In this document: piece by piece, positions 18,808 to 26,976 of the stretch | Numbering within the stretch: the stretch's first letter is position 1 | How the letters are laid out: each line of letters begins with the position of its first letter | From: Thiogranum longum | Lineage (GTDB): Bacteria > Pseudomonadota > Gammaproteobacteria > DSM-19610 | DNA length: 64,000 bases | NCBI RefSeq assembly: GCF_004339085.1 | Contig: NZ_SMFX01000001.1 | Coordinates: 1,434,242-1,498,241, forward strand | Reading direction: 5' to 3' | Made by a program: the position numbers and the translations under genes | The notes under the pieces: model-generated | What the model saw: the letters and a program-made list of their open reading frames with translations, nothing else | What the model was told of the DNA's origin: nothing | The model's database searches: none

Positions 18808-19800
18808 TTAGCCGTGACTACTCCGAGCCCGGAGTTTTAGTCCCAGCCAGGCGCCCAGCGCACCACCCAGCGTATTAAGAAGAAGGTCTTCCATGGATGG
18901 CGTGCGCGGCGCAAGAAACAGTTGTCCAGCCTCGATACTTAAGCTCATTGCACCACATATTGCACCAAGTGCCCACACAGAACGGGGCTTGTGCAGCGTC
19001 ATGGCCAGGATTATGCCAAAGGGAATAAAGCCGAACAGGTTCAGCATGTTGTCGGCCACTGTTGAGATGCCATTGCGGTAATCGGTGAACGGGATCCAAC
19101 GAACGTAGCGGTTTGCGAGCGGTAGCCGGTAACTGGCCGGGATTTCCAGTACATCCGGCAGTGTGTAGTCGTAGCGTTCGCCCGGGACGAATATGATTGC
19201 CTTGCGTATTTCACCGAGCCAGGGTCGCTTGAAGCCGAATTCGTTACCGAATGCCAACCGATAGTCGGGCGACCACTTTGACAACGGGTCGATCGCCAGG
19301 CGCTGATGCAAGACCTCGCGTCCATCTGCCGTAACGGTCAGGAGGCGCGGCAAGATATTTAATTCGATGCGGTGCCAGCCCGGTTGCGCAAAGACTTCCT
19401 TGATCACGGTTCTGATTTTGCCGGCATGACGGGCTTCAGTGCTGAGTACGTTCACGACCAGGTCGCTGCCATTCTGGCCAATGGAAAGATTTGTGTGATG
19501 TGAGTCCCGTGACAGGTTTAAGATGCGCGCCCAACGATGCTTCTGGTGGGTTTCGGAGCGTACTTCCAGTATTACCCGTAACAAGGACGACCCAATGACG
19601 GTCGGTAGCCAGGCAGGTGGTTCACGGGTGTATGCAATACCCGGGGCATCGAAACGTAGCGTGTTGTTCGCCGTGTGTACGGCACCGTTGTGATAGGGGG
19701 GCAACTGATAGGGATAGAAGCCAAAAGCCCAATACAAAAGAGAGACCGCCACCATCACCAGCCAGCGGCGGCCACCTTTCAGTTGATTCAATACTGCCAT
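18808..19800 (-). CDS. VanZ-family membrane protein with an inserted LamG-like domain
   Basis: A 330-aa protein. One N-terminal membrane helix (WLVMVAVSLLYWAFGFY) is followed by about 150 residues that look like a concanavalin/LamG jelly roll, including LAFGNEFGFKRPWLGEI. The C-terminal VanZ domain has three helices with FGFIPFGIILA, SLSIEAGQLF and SMEDLLLNTLGG. VanZ proteins are known from teicoplanin resistance and are common in EPS loci, with no settled biochemistry. The LamG part shares its key motif with the neighbouring gene product, which suggests related carbohydrate recognition. Confidence 0.75.
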   Translation of the reverse strand: MAVLNQLKGGRRWLVMVAVSLLYWAFGFYPYQLPPYHNGAVHTANNTLRFDAPGIAYTREPPAWLPTVIGSSLLRVILEVRSETHQKHRWARILNLSRDSHHTNLSIGQNGSDLVVNVLSTEARHAGKIRTVIKEVFAQPGWHRIELNILPRLLTVTADGREVLHQRLAIDPLSKWSPDYRLAFGNEFGFKRPWLGEIRKAIIFVPGERYDYTLPDVLEIPASYRLPLANRYVRWIPFTDYRNGISTVADNMLNLFGFIPFGIILAMTLHKPRSVWALGAICGAMSLSIEAGQLFLAPRTPSMEDLLLNTLGGALGAWLGLKLRARSSHG

Positions 19801-19814
19801 GAAGTTGCCCCGAT

Positions 19815-19857
19815 AGGCTTGAATTACGTCACCTGTATGGTGCCGTAATTCAAGCCT
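19815..19857. repeat. 18-bp inverted repeat with 7-base loop
   Basis: AGGCTTGAATTACGTCAC (19815-19832) is the reverse complement of 19840-19857 except at one position. It forms a long hairpin between two minus-strand genes, just upstream of the VanZ gene start. There is no T run on either side, so a simple intrinsic terminator is not supported. It could be a structured leader, an attenuator or a REP-like element. Confidence 0.65.
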
Positions 19858-19891
19858 TTAGTCAGCAGGACAGTCGTTCCTTCATGTTTGC

Positions 19892-19930
19892 ATTAAAGTC
19901 ATTGCGCTTTAATCGGTTCTGACCCCGAGC
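19892..19930 (-). repeat. REP-like motif (GGGGTCAGAACC plus small hairpin)
   Basis: On the minus strand this reads GGGGTCAGAACCGATTAAAG, followed by a 7-bp hairpin (ATTAAAG/CTTTAAT with an 8-base loop). A GGGGTCAG head followed by a small hairpin is a layout seen in REP-type elements of gammaproteobacteria. The assignment is by resemblance only, and no second full copy was found in the window. Confidence 0.3.
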
Positions 19931-19950
19931 CCGTTATGGATTTCAGGTCG

Positions 19951-21147
19951 TTAATTCACCAGCCTGGTGGCAACACTTGAGTAGCTGCTTTCTCTGCCAG
20001 CTGTATCGCGTGCTGTCACAACGAAATAATAGCTTCCTGGTGGTAGTCCTGTAAGTGTGGCTGACATGTTAAAAGCATCATTAATGGTCATGGAGCGGTT
20101 GTAGTTGGTCGTGGTGTTGCTGTAGTAGATGGTGTATCCAGCAATTTCGCTCATCGCCAGCGCCTCCCCGTTAGTTCGCGACACGGGGGCGTTCCAGCTC
20201 AGAGACACCGATCCGGTTGTCGCCGGCGGGGTTGCCGTGGAACTGCTGTTGCTGCTGTTGCTGCTGTTGCTGCTGTTGCTGCTGTTGCTGCTGTTGCTGC
20301 TGTTGCTGCTGCTGCTGCTGTTGCTGCTGTTGCTGCTGCTGGTGGTAGTTGTTGTATTGGTGGCGTCTGAAGGTGTTGTGTTTTCGCTGCTAACAGGCCC
20401 GGACGTGAAGCTTTGATTAATCTCTGACGGGCTTAGCGCCTGGCTGTACATCGCGACCTGGTAATAATCTCCCAACCACGGCCGACTCCCTGTTATCTCA
20501 TTAGCCAGGGCAAGGCTGTAGTTCTGGTCCCAGCTATCCAGTCTTCCTTGATCGCGTTTTTCTGCTTGTAAAATACCATTTACGTAGAGCTGGATCAGAC
20601 CCTTTCGGTTACGGGTGTAAACCACATGCGCCAGGCCGGCATCAAAAGATTTTTTCATGCTGGACAGTGACGGTGCGCCATTGGCATTGGTTCTGGTTGT
20701 GCGCAGGCGGGTATGATACGTAGTCCTGCCTTGTCCGAGCGACACGTTGCGGTTACGTGCATCACTGGACAGGGTGATCATGCGAGCAGGGTGATCTGGT
20801 ATTTCGCTGGCAGGTTTAACCCATGCTTCAATCGTAAAAGCGCCGCTGATTTTTATTGCATCTGTAATTTTACGCGCCGAACCTGTCGACCTGACCAGCG
20901 TGGGACTATCGATAGCCAGTCCTCCCCCCAGAAGCCAACGGGTGTTGGCTGTTTTATCAATACTCAGATTTAAGGGAGTGCCGTTGCCGCTGACGTCAAA
21001 TACCTGAGAGCCACTCCCCTCGTTGAAGTTGTAGAGCACAAGCGGTGCGCTGGAAGCGGCCCCGACTTGCGAAGTAATGGATGCGCACAGGAAAAATACG
21101 GCGAAAACAGATTTGGTCGAAAATACTGAATGATGCGACAAACTCAT
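19951..21147 (-). CDS. Secreted LamG-like protein with Ser/Asn linker and C-terminal FN3 module
   Basis: A 398-aa exported protein. The ATG at 21147 (AGGG about 10 bases upstream) gives a signal peptide ending near QVGAAS. A LamG/concanavalin domain covers about residues 35-240 (ALANEITGSRPWLGDY motif). Then comes a linker of repeated Asn-Ser-Ser triplets. The last 85 residues are a fibronectin type III-like module (SLSWNAPVSR, AGYTIYYS, LPPGSYYFVVTARD). The same FN3 module ends two other proteins in this window. It probably binds carbohydrate at the cell surface or in the matrix. No anchor signal follows the FN3. Confidence 0.75.
   Translation of the reverse strand: MSLSHHSVFSTKSVFAVFFLCASITSQVGAASSAPLVLYNFNEGSGSQVFDVSGNGTPLNLSIDKTANTRWLLGGGLAIDSPTLVRSTGSARKITDAIKISGAFTIEAWVKPASEIPDHPARMITLSSDARNRNVSLGQGRTTYHTRLRTTRTNANGAPSLSSMKKSFDAGLAHVVYTRNRKGLIQLYVNGILQAEKRDQGRLDSWDQNYSLALANEITGSRPWLGDYYQVAMYSQALSPSEINQSFTSGPVSSENTTPSDATNTTTTTSSSNSSNSSSSSNSSNSSNSSNSSNSSNSSNSSSTATPPATTGSVSLSWNAPVSRTNGEALAMSEIAGYTIYYSNTTTNYNRSMTINDAFNMSATLTGLPPGSYYFVVTARDTAGRESSYSSVATRLVN
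20243..20341 (-). repeat. 9-bp tandem repeat coding for an Asn-Ser-Ser linker
   Basis: On the coding strand the unit is AGCAGCAAC or a shifted form, repeated about eleven times with a few AGC interruptions. The unit length is a multiple of three, so copy-number change would alter linker length without a frameshift. The plus-strand shadow of this tract reads as poly-leucine. Confidence 0.9.
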
Positions 21148-21644
21148 AAACAAAAACCCTGGCTGCGTTGTGTTTGTATTACCTGGAAGCCCGTAAAGGC
21201 TTAAAATTTTCTATCTCACCAGCCTTATGGCAATTGGCGTGCCAGTGTTTGCTACTCAATGATTTTGCTATGAATTATTCAGAATCCGAGAGAAACCCAG
21301 GCAAGTGATGCTTTTATTACACCGGGTTTATGCTGCAATATGACAACAAGGGGATAAGTGGATATCGATAAGCAATTGATATATAATAAATTCTTTACGT
21401 CTCAGAACGACTACAAAGCAGTGCGAAAATGAAAGCCAGGTTAAAGGTACACAAGCAGCCGGAGTATTTATTGCTCGCCTTTATTGTGAATTTATGATGA
21501 TTTTTAAGGGTTTTACGCTAAAATATTGGTGTGGATTGTGACTTTATTGAGGCATTGATATTGCATAGTGCCATGCCAGGAATCTTTAGATGCAGGGGGA
21601 CAGACGGCTGCCGCTTTGACACGTCGCAGGAGTCGTAATATTGC
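21148..21644. other. 497-base divergent intergenic region
   Basis: It lies between the LamG-FN3 gene (minus) and the secretion-ATPase gene (plus). It is AT-rich and holds one convincing promoter-like pair (listed separately) and no open frame worth calling. AGGAG at 21628-21632 serves the ATPase start. Confidence 0.45.
21359..21387 (+). promoter_or_regulatory. Putative sigma70-type promoter for the ATPase-export operon
   Basis: TGGATA (21359-21364, 4 of 6 to TTGACA) and TATAAT (21382-21387, perfect) are 17 bases apart. They lie about 258 bases before the ATPase start, so a long leader is implied if it is used. Confidence 0.4.
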
Positions 21645-24155
21645 ATGCTCGACTTATATGAAACTTTCTACAAGCTGACTGCTGATCCGTTCAGGTTGAG
21701 CCCGGACCACCGTTTTGTTCTGGATCATGACAGCTATGTTAAATCGAGATCCTACCTGGAGTATGCGCTACATCGGGGTGAGGGATTTATTGTCATTACC
21801 GGCGGTGCAGGAACCGGCAAGACCACCCTGATTAGCGAGATTCTTGCCAAGCTCGATAAAACACAAATCCAGGTCGCCACGCTGAACAGTACGCAGCTGG
21901 AGGCTCGAGACCTGTTGCATATGGTGGCCTCCTCATTCGGGTTACCGCTGAGAGCAGTCGATAAAGCCGCTATTCTGCTCGAACTGGAAGAGTTTCTTAA
22001 GCAGCAGGGCAAGAAAGGACGGCGTGCAGTTCTCATCGTTGACGAAGCTCAGGGGCTGTCCCAGAGTGCGTTGGAGGAATTACGCCTGCTGGCCAACCTT
22101 CAATTCAATAATCGACTGTTACTACAGGTGTTCCTGGTTGGGCAGGAAACCCTGCGAGACCTTCTGGATAGACCGGACATGGACCACTTGCGTCAGCGCA
22201 TCGTGGCAGCCTCGCACCTGTATCCACTAAACCCGGATGAGACCGTGGATTATGTGGAGCACCGGCTGAATCGGGTGGGCTGGAAGGGCGATCCTAAAAT
22301 TGACGCGGAAGCGCTCATGCTGATCCACAATTTCAGTGGAGGCATTCCGCGCAAGATCAATTTAATCTGCAGCCGTCTATTTCTCTTTGGCGCCATGGAA
22401 AAGAAACACGAATTGGTTGGCGCTGATGCAAAGAGCGTGATCGGGGATTTGCAGCAGGAACATTTAATGTCATCCATGGCCGTGCAGGGGAGCAGTGCTG
22501 CCGCGGCAGTCTCTCGCATCGGTGCGCAGGACGAAGGGTTTACAACAGCATTTGTCCACAGTTTGCCGCGCAAAACAAGTTCGCCCGATAGACCCAGGTC
22601 AGTCGCTCAGACCCGTTCGGCTGAGCAGCGTTCAGAAAAAGTGGAGGAAGATGCTGATCTGCAAGAGGCCGGTACCGGGACAAGCGAGGCAAAGGATACG
22701 TGGACCGAGATTGAGGAGCTCAAACAGGAGCTCAGGGACAGTTGCGAAGATATTGAGAATCTCGAGGCATCGATCGAGCAACCTGAGCCATCGAATGAGG
22801 CCACAGTACAGGCCACAAACACACCTGTGGAGAATACAACGCCCCCCGTCGGCACAGTAGAGCCTGCGCCTGTTGAAAACCTGATGGCTGTTGAAGCTCG
22901 CCATATACCACGCACGCGTACAAGCAAACAAAGCCACTGGCAGAAATCTGCAATTACCGCAGTAGTCATTCTTGCCCTGCTGGTGGTGGGTCTTATCGCG
23001 ATGTTCGATTTCAGGACAGACAATGCCGTACGAACGACTGCGGCCATTGATGAAAAGATTGTCGTTGAACAAAAAGGCACTGTTCAGAGAGATACACAGT
23101 TCACTGAAAGTTTGGATGAGTCTTCAAGGGAAAGTGGTCCAACACAAGAGGCCGGTGTCCCTGAACAACCGGTTATGGTTGACTCTGTGCCTGAGCGCCC
23201 TCAGTCTGAGGTAGAACCTGACACAAAGAGCACCCTCCCTCCAGATTCAGAGGTCCCTGTGGCCACAGAGCCTGAGATTGAGCCTGTCATCAGGAGCTCC
23301 ACGCCTTTCGATTCAAAGGTTCCTCTGACCACAGAAAGCGATACTGCCTCCGTCGGGATACGCTCACCAGCCAGGCAAGTGACGGTGGACGTAGCATCTC
23401 CTGAGACATTGACTGCGCCCGCTACCACTGCCGCCGCGATTGATAAGAAAGATGACACAAGGGAAGAAGGTGTGACAGCTTCGACGTCTTCAATTGAAGC
23501 ACAACGAGCACGCCTGCGTGCTGAAGCGGAAGAACGGTTGAATCAGCGTTTATCAGAACGAAAGACCGCCGTTAAAAAAAACAGTAAACGTGCACCCGTA
23601 TCAGGTGCTCAGCCAACTGTTGCTGTCAAGCCTGGCATTCCTGCACTGAAGCAACCGGCGAAGAAAATCCAACCATTAAGTGCGAGATTGCCCGATCAAA
23701 ATACAAAAGTAGTCCCGCCTGTGCCTGCCACGGCTCCACAGCGTAAACCCGTCTCATCAATACCCGCACCGGGTCGCATCCAGTCCATGCTGCTGGCAGG
23801 CTACTGGACCAGCCAGAACAAACCTGCAACGCTGCTTCCTTCTGAAATTACCCAATGCCAGCAGAAAGGGGAGAGCATTACCTGTTTCAGTATTCCTCAA
23901 AGCGTAAGTACCAGGTACGGTTTGGCGACGTATAAAGTCGAGGCAACGCTTCAGGATTTTACTGCAACAGGAGAGTTCCAGCTTTCATACCGGACCCTGG
24001 TAAGGCTTGTAGAGGCAGATTCTCCAAATAACACGGGTTCTGGTAATGATCGTGAGCAGGTTTCAGAGCATAGTATGACTTGCCAGTTGACGCAGTTATC
24101 CCGGATACTGTGCCAGGACGAAAAAGGTACGAAACGTGAGTATCGTCAACTGTGA
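21645..24155 (+). CDS. ExeA-like AAA ATPase with long membrane-spanning extension (EPS/PEP-CTERM locus type)
   Basis: An 836-aa protein. The first 270 residues are an ExeA/GspA-type AAA+ ATPase, starting MLDLYETFYKLTADPF, with Walker A GGAGTGKTT (about residue 52) and Walker B VLIVDEAQ (about 130). This matches the 'putative secretion ATPase' of PEP-CTERM/EPS loci. Unusually it continues for over 550 residues: an acidic low-complexity region, one membrane helix (about 436-457), a long Pro/Glu/Thr-rich periplasmic linker and a C-terminal globular part with four cysteines. The extension may link energy use in the cytoplasm to the envelope export machine. It lies directly upstream of the export lipoprotein gene. 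Confidence 0.85.
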   Translation: MLDLYETFYKLTADPFRLSPDHRFVLDHDSYVKSRSYLEYALHRGEGFIVITGGAGTGKTTLISEILAKLDKTQIQVATLNSTQLEARDLLHMVASSFGLPLRAVDKAAILLELEEFLKQQGKKGRRAVLIVDEAQGLSQSALEELRLLANLQFNNRLLLQVFLVGQETLRDLLDRPDMDHLRQRIVAASHLYPLNPDETVDYVEHRLNRVGWKGDPKIDAEALMLIHNFSGGIPRKINLICSRLFLFGAMEKKHELVGADAKSVIGDLQQEHLMSSMAVQGSSAAAAVSRIGAQDEGFTTAFVHSLPRKTSSPDRPRSVAQTRSAEQRSEKVEEDADLQEAGTGTSEAKDTWTEIEELKQELRDSCEDIENLEASIEQPEPSNEATVQATNTPVENTTPPVGTVEPAPVENLMAVEARHIPRTRTSKQSHWQKSAITAVVILALLVVGLIAMFDFRTDNAVRTTAAIDEKIVVEQKGTVQRDTQFTESLDESSRESGPTQEAGVPEQPVMVDSVPERPQSEVEPDTKSTLPPDSEVPVATEPEIEPVIRSSTPFDSKVPLTTESDTASVGIRSPARQVTVDVASPETLTAPATTAAAIDKKDDTREEGVTASTSSIEAQRARLRAEAEERLNQRLSERKTAVKKNSKRAPVSGAQPTVAVKPGIPALKQPAKKIQPLSARLPDQNTKVVPPVPATAPQRKPVSSIPAPGRIQSMLLAGYWTSQNKPATLLPSEITQCQQKGESITCFSIPQSVSTRYGLATYKVEATLQDFTATGEFQLSYRTLVRLVEADSPNNTGSGNDREQVSEHSMTCQLTQLSRILCQDEKGTKREYRQL

Positions 24156-24174
24156 AACCGGGGTATTTAAATTA

Positions 24175-24813
24175 ATGAGACATTTCCTTGAGACACTTTT
24201 ATGTTTGTTGATCGTGGCGATGACTGGCTGTGCAGGTACATCCGGCACGCCAAATCTTCCAAGTGAATCAGCGTCGGGAAAGGGGCCAGGACCGAGTGTT
24301 CTGATCGGATCCTACCAAATGGGTGTAGGTGACAAGGTATCGGTTAATGTTTGGGAAAATCCCGAGCTTTCAATCGAAACGCCCGTTCGGCCAGACGGAA
24401 AAATAGCGATGCCGCTGATCGGCGAAGTTATGGCAGCCGGAAAAGAACCAAAGCAGCTGGCTGAGGACATTACTGCCAAATTAAAGGCTTATGTGAAATA
24501 CCCGAATGTCACTGTCATGCTGACGAGCATCAAGGGGCAGGAGTTCCTCTCGCGTATCCGGGTAACCGGTTCCGTCGAGAAAGATGTGTCCATAGAGTAC
24601 CAGCAGGGGATGACTGTGCTCGATGCCATTCTGGAAGCCGGTGGTCTTGACCTTTATGCAAACGCCAATGGCACCAAACTGCACCGCAAGACAGAGCAAG
24701 GAACGCAAACGTTTGATATACGCGTCAAGGATATTATGGAAAAAGGTGATATGAAAACGAATATATTACTGATGCCTGGCGATATTATTACAGTACCTGA
24801 GCGCTTTTTCTGA
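24175..24813 (+). CDS. Wza-like polysaccharide export lipoprotein
   Basis: A 212-aa outer-membrane export protein. A signal peptide ends in the lipobox MTGC (Cys19). Next come the Poly_export domain (YQMGVGDKVSVNVWENPELS, then VRPDGKIAMPLIGEV) and a SLBB domain (IRVTGSVEKDVS). This is the short form found in PEP-CTERM/EPS loci rather than full-length Wza. The ATG at 24175 is chosen for a normal lipoprotein signal; a GTG at 24136 with AAAGG upstream would overlap the ATPase gene and add 13 residues. It would form the secretin-like channel for the polymer. Confidence 0.85.
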   Translation: MRHFLETLLCLLIVAMTGCAGTSGTPNLPSESASGKGPGPSVLIGSYQMGVGDKVSVNVWENPELSIETPVRPDGKIAMPLIGEVMAAGKEPKQLAEDITAKLKAYVKYPNVTVMLTSIKGQEFLSRIRVTGSVEKDVSIEYQQGMTVLDAILEAGGLDLYANANGTKLHRKTEQGTQTFDIRVKDIMEKGDMKTNILLMPGDIITVPERFF

Positions 24814-24856
24814 GCTGTCTGAACAACCGAAAATAATTTGAGATTGGAGTAAGCCA

Positions 24857-26176
24857 ATGAGGTATCAATTAAAGCTGAAATTGCCAGGCCTGTTTCTGTT
24901 TGCGGGCACGTTGTTGCATATTCCGGTAGCCTTGGCCCTGTTTGAACCAGGAGTCGGTGTTGGTCTGCAGTACACCGACAATGCCGGACTGACAGCAAAT
25001 AATGAAAATGATGACTTGATTGCGCTTGGTTATGTCGGGGCCAGTCTGGATCAAAAGAGTGGACCGCTGGATTTCAGGGGAACCACCTCCCTGACCTATG
25101 AAAACTACACGGATAATACATTTGATGACCAGTACTACTTCGATCTGAACGCAACAGCTGGCTGGGAAATGATCCGGGATCGTCTGAACGTGCGGCTGCG
25201 GGACTTCTTTACCCAGCGGCTGAGTAATACGATTGACAGGTCCACGCCCAACAATATCGAGGATGTCAATATTTTCAACGTCAGTCCCGATCTCACTGTT
25301 CCTGTATCAAAGGTGCAGAAGCTGGTTATCAATCCTGAATTCAGTGATTTCTATTTTGAACGCTCCGATATAGATAACCAGCAATATTCGCTGTCTATTG
25401 ACTGGCTTTACGATACATCTGCAGTAAACCAGGTCGGCTTTGGTGGGGTAATCAGCAAAACCGATTTCGAAGATGAAGACAATAATCCGAATTTTCTGGC
25501 CAAAAACATACACGCAATTGTTTCCGGGCGGCTTGCACGAACAAAATACAAGCTGAATCTGGGCTTTACCAAGTTTGACAGAGATAAACTGGAGGACCGG
25601 AGCGCGCCTACCGGGAGTCTGGACTGGGCACTTGGTCTGGGCGGTCGATCTGAAGCCAGTGTGTATCTTGCTTCCGATCTGACTGACCACAGTTTCACTG
25701 CGCTGGATTCAGCAATAACCCCGGAGCATGGCGATATAAATAACGTGCAGATATCCAGCGACGTGTTCAGAAATAATATTCTAAGGGCTGTCCTGTTAAG
25801 AAAGGGCGCGACTCTGAAATCAAAACTTTGGGTCGAGTTACGCGACCTTGACTATAAGGAAACCCCTCAGGATCAGGAGGTACTGAACCTGGGCTTTAAA
25901 TTCAACTATCAAATGCGGCGACTGGTTTCGTCCGGCTTGTTCGGAGGCTATAAGCGAACCGAACGAACAGAGCAGAACCGTACGGACAAGCAGTATGTTG
26001 TTGGCGGCGAGATTGGCTATCAAATATCACGCGAACTCTACGCGCTATTCAAGCTTCAGTACCAGAACAAGGACAGTACTGATAGTGTCCAGGAGTTCAG
26101 CGAATTTAACGGGCTGGTAAATCTGGTTTACGGGTATGGTGAGGTTGCACGGAAAAAACGGTCTGGAAGTTTCTGA
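24857..26176 (+). CDS. Outer-membrane beta-barrel of EPS/PEP-CTERM loci
   Basis: A 439-aa protein with a signal peptide (ending near ALALF). The rest alternates polar and aromatic residues as in a large outer-membrane barrel (for example LTYENYTDN, LFGGYKRTER, LYALFKLQYQNK) and ends near a Phe (GSF). It resembles the 'PEP-CTERM system associated' barrel family (BBP2-like). It probably forms or supports the outer-membrane exit for the polysaccharide. GGAG lies 7 bases before the ATG. It follows the export lipoprotein by 43 bases in an apparent three-gene operon. Confidence 0.8.
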   Translation: MRYQLKLKLPGLFLFAGTLLHIPVALALFEPGVGVGLQYTDNAGLTANNENDDLIALGYVGASLDQKSGPLDFRGTTSLTYENYTDNTFDDQYYFDLNATAGWEMIRDRLNVRLRDFFTQRLSNTIDRSTPNNIEDVNIFNVSPDLTVPVSKVQKLVINPEFSDFYFERSDIDNQQYSLSIDWLYDTSAVNQVGFGGVISKTDFEDEDNNPNFLAKNIHAIVSGRLARTKYKLNLGFTKFDRDKLEDRSAPTGSLDWALGLGGRSEASVYLASDLTDHSFTALDSAITPEHGDINNVQISSDVFRNNILRAVLLRKGATLKSKLWVELRDLDYKETPQDQEVLNLGFKFNYQMRRLVSSGLFGGYKRTERTEQNRTDKQYVVGGEIGYQISRELYALFKLQYQNKDSTDSVQEFSEFNGLVNLVYGYGEVARKKRSGSF

Positions 26177-26193
26177 CTCAGGCTGAGTTTTAT
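26176..26193. terminator. Small convergent terminator
   Basis: ACTCA (26176-26180) pairs with TGAGT (26184-26188), followed by TTTTAT. The stem is short, but it lies exactly between convergent genes and just after the barrel gene stop. Confidence 0.4.
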
Positions 26194-26585
26194 GAGGCAA
26201 CCTCTTTGACTGCTACGTTTGAGTAACCACTTTCCTGCCCGTTCGAATCCGTGGTGGTCATAACCAGGTAATACGTACCTACCGGTAAATCGGTGATGTC
26301 GATTTGTGTTGTCGAGGGATCCTCTATCGCGACAGAATAAGGATAGTCACCAACTGAACTGCCAAAATAAATGGTGTAGCCGGAAATTTCACTTAAAGCC
26401 AGGGCGCTGCCATCGCTGCGTGACGCCGGTGCTGTCCATGTCAGATTTATTGCGCCCGAACTCTGTGGTGCAACTGTGCCTGTACTCGTATTACTGCCTG
26501 TATTTGTGGAGCTGCCACCACCGCCACACGCACTTAGAAACATAAAAAATAATGCAAGAAATATACTGCCTGACCGGTTAATCAC
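26190..26585 (-). CDS. Small lipoprotein consisting of one FN3 module
   Basis: A 131-aa lipoprotein. The GTG start at 26585 has AGAGGT about 10 bases upstream. The lipobox LSAC gives Cys20, followed by a GGGGSSTNTGS linker and a single fibronectin type III-like module (INLTWTAPASR, SGYTIYFGSS, LPVGTYYLVMTTTD) that runs to the C-terminus. The module is clearly related to the C-terminal modules of the LamG protein and the 568-aa lipoprotein nearby. It probably sits in the outer membrane and serves the EPS or surface layer. No catalytic residues are seen. Confidence 0.75.
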   Translation of the reverse strand: MINRSGSIFLALFFMFLSACGGGGSSTNTGSNTSTGTVAPQSSGAINLTWTAPASRSDGSALALSEISGYTIYFGSSVGDYPYSVAIEDPSTTQIDITDLPVGTYYLVMTTTDSNGQESGYSNVAVKEVAS

Positions 26586-26976
26586 AAATACGTTACCTCT
26601 GGAAAGTGCTACACAACGGGTTCAAAATTCATATAACTGGAATACAAAGCAACCACCGTGCCATGACGTATAATTCTTCATTATTATAAATAATTACAAT
26701 AGCTTAGCCTGGACGCCAACGGGCTTTGCCGGCTGATAAATACAGCCATCGTCGTCGATCGACGACAGAATAGCCGTGGCATCACATAAGTTATTGTCTT
26801 GTCGTTCTATAATCCTGTTGCGTTTACCCGACAAATTGCTAAGGCGGGTACAAAAGTGGGCCCTGCTTTGCCTGCCTGTAAATCGAGAGCTATGTCGAAC
26901 TCAAATCAGATGAGCCTTAATTCATAATGAAAACGTGAGGTTAGAGACACGCTGACTTCCCGGCATAACCCTGAAG
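26586..26976. other. 391-base intergenic region
   Basis: It lies between two minus-strand FN3 lipoprotein genes. Apart from the perfect palindrome listed separately I see no gene in it. The leader just before the small lipoprotein (TTTCCAGAGGTA) matches the leader of the next FN3 lipoprotein gene (TTTTCAGAGGTA), so the two may be regulated or translated alike. Confidence 0.4.
26751..26766. promoter_or_regulatory. Perfect 16-bp palindrome (operator candidate)
   Basis: GTCGTCGATCGACGAC is its own reverse complement. It lies about 165 bases upstream of the small FN3 lipoprotein start and has no adjacent T run. It could be a dimeric regulator site; no regulator gene adjoins it. Confidence 0.4.

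Noticed and set aside
20243-20341. Repeat array as a possible CRISPR
   Set aside because: The unit is 9 bases with no spacers; it is an in-frame protein-coding microsatellite.
20129-20416. Plus-strand ORF with a long poly-leucine tract
   Set aside because: It is the reverse reading of the AGC/AAC repeat that codes for the Asn-Ser-Ser linker on the minus strand.
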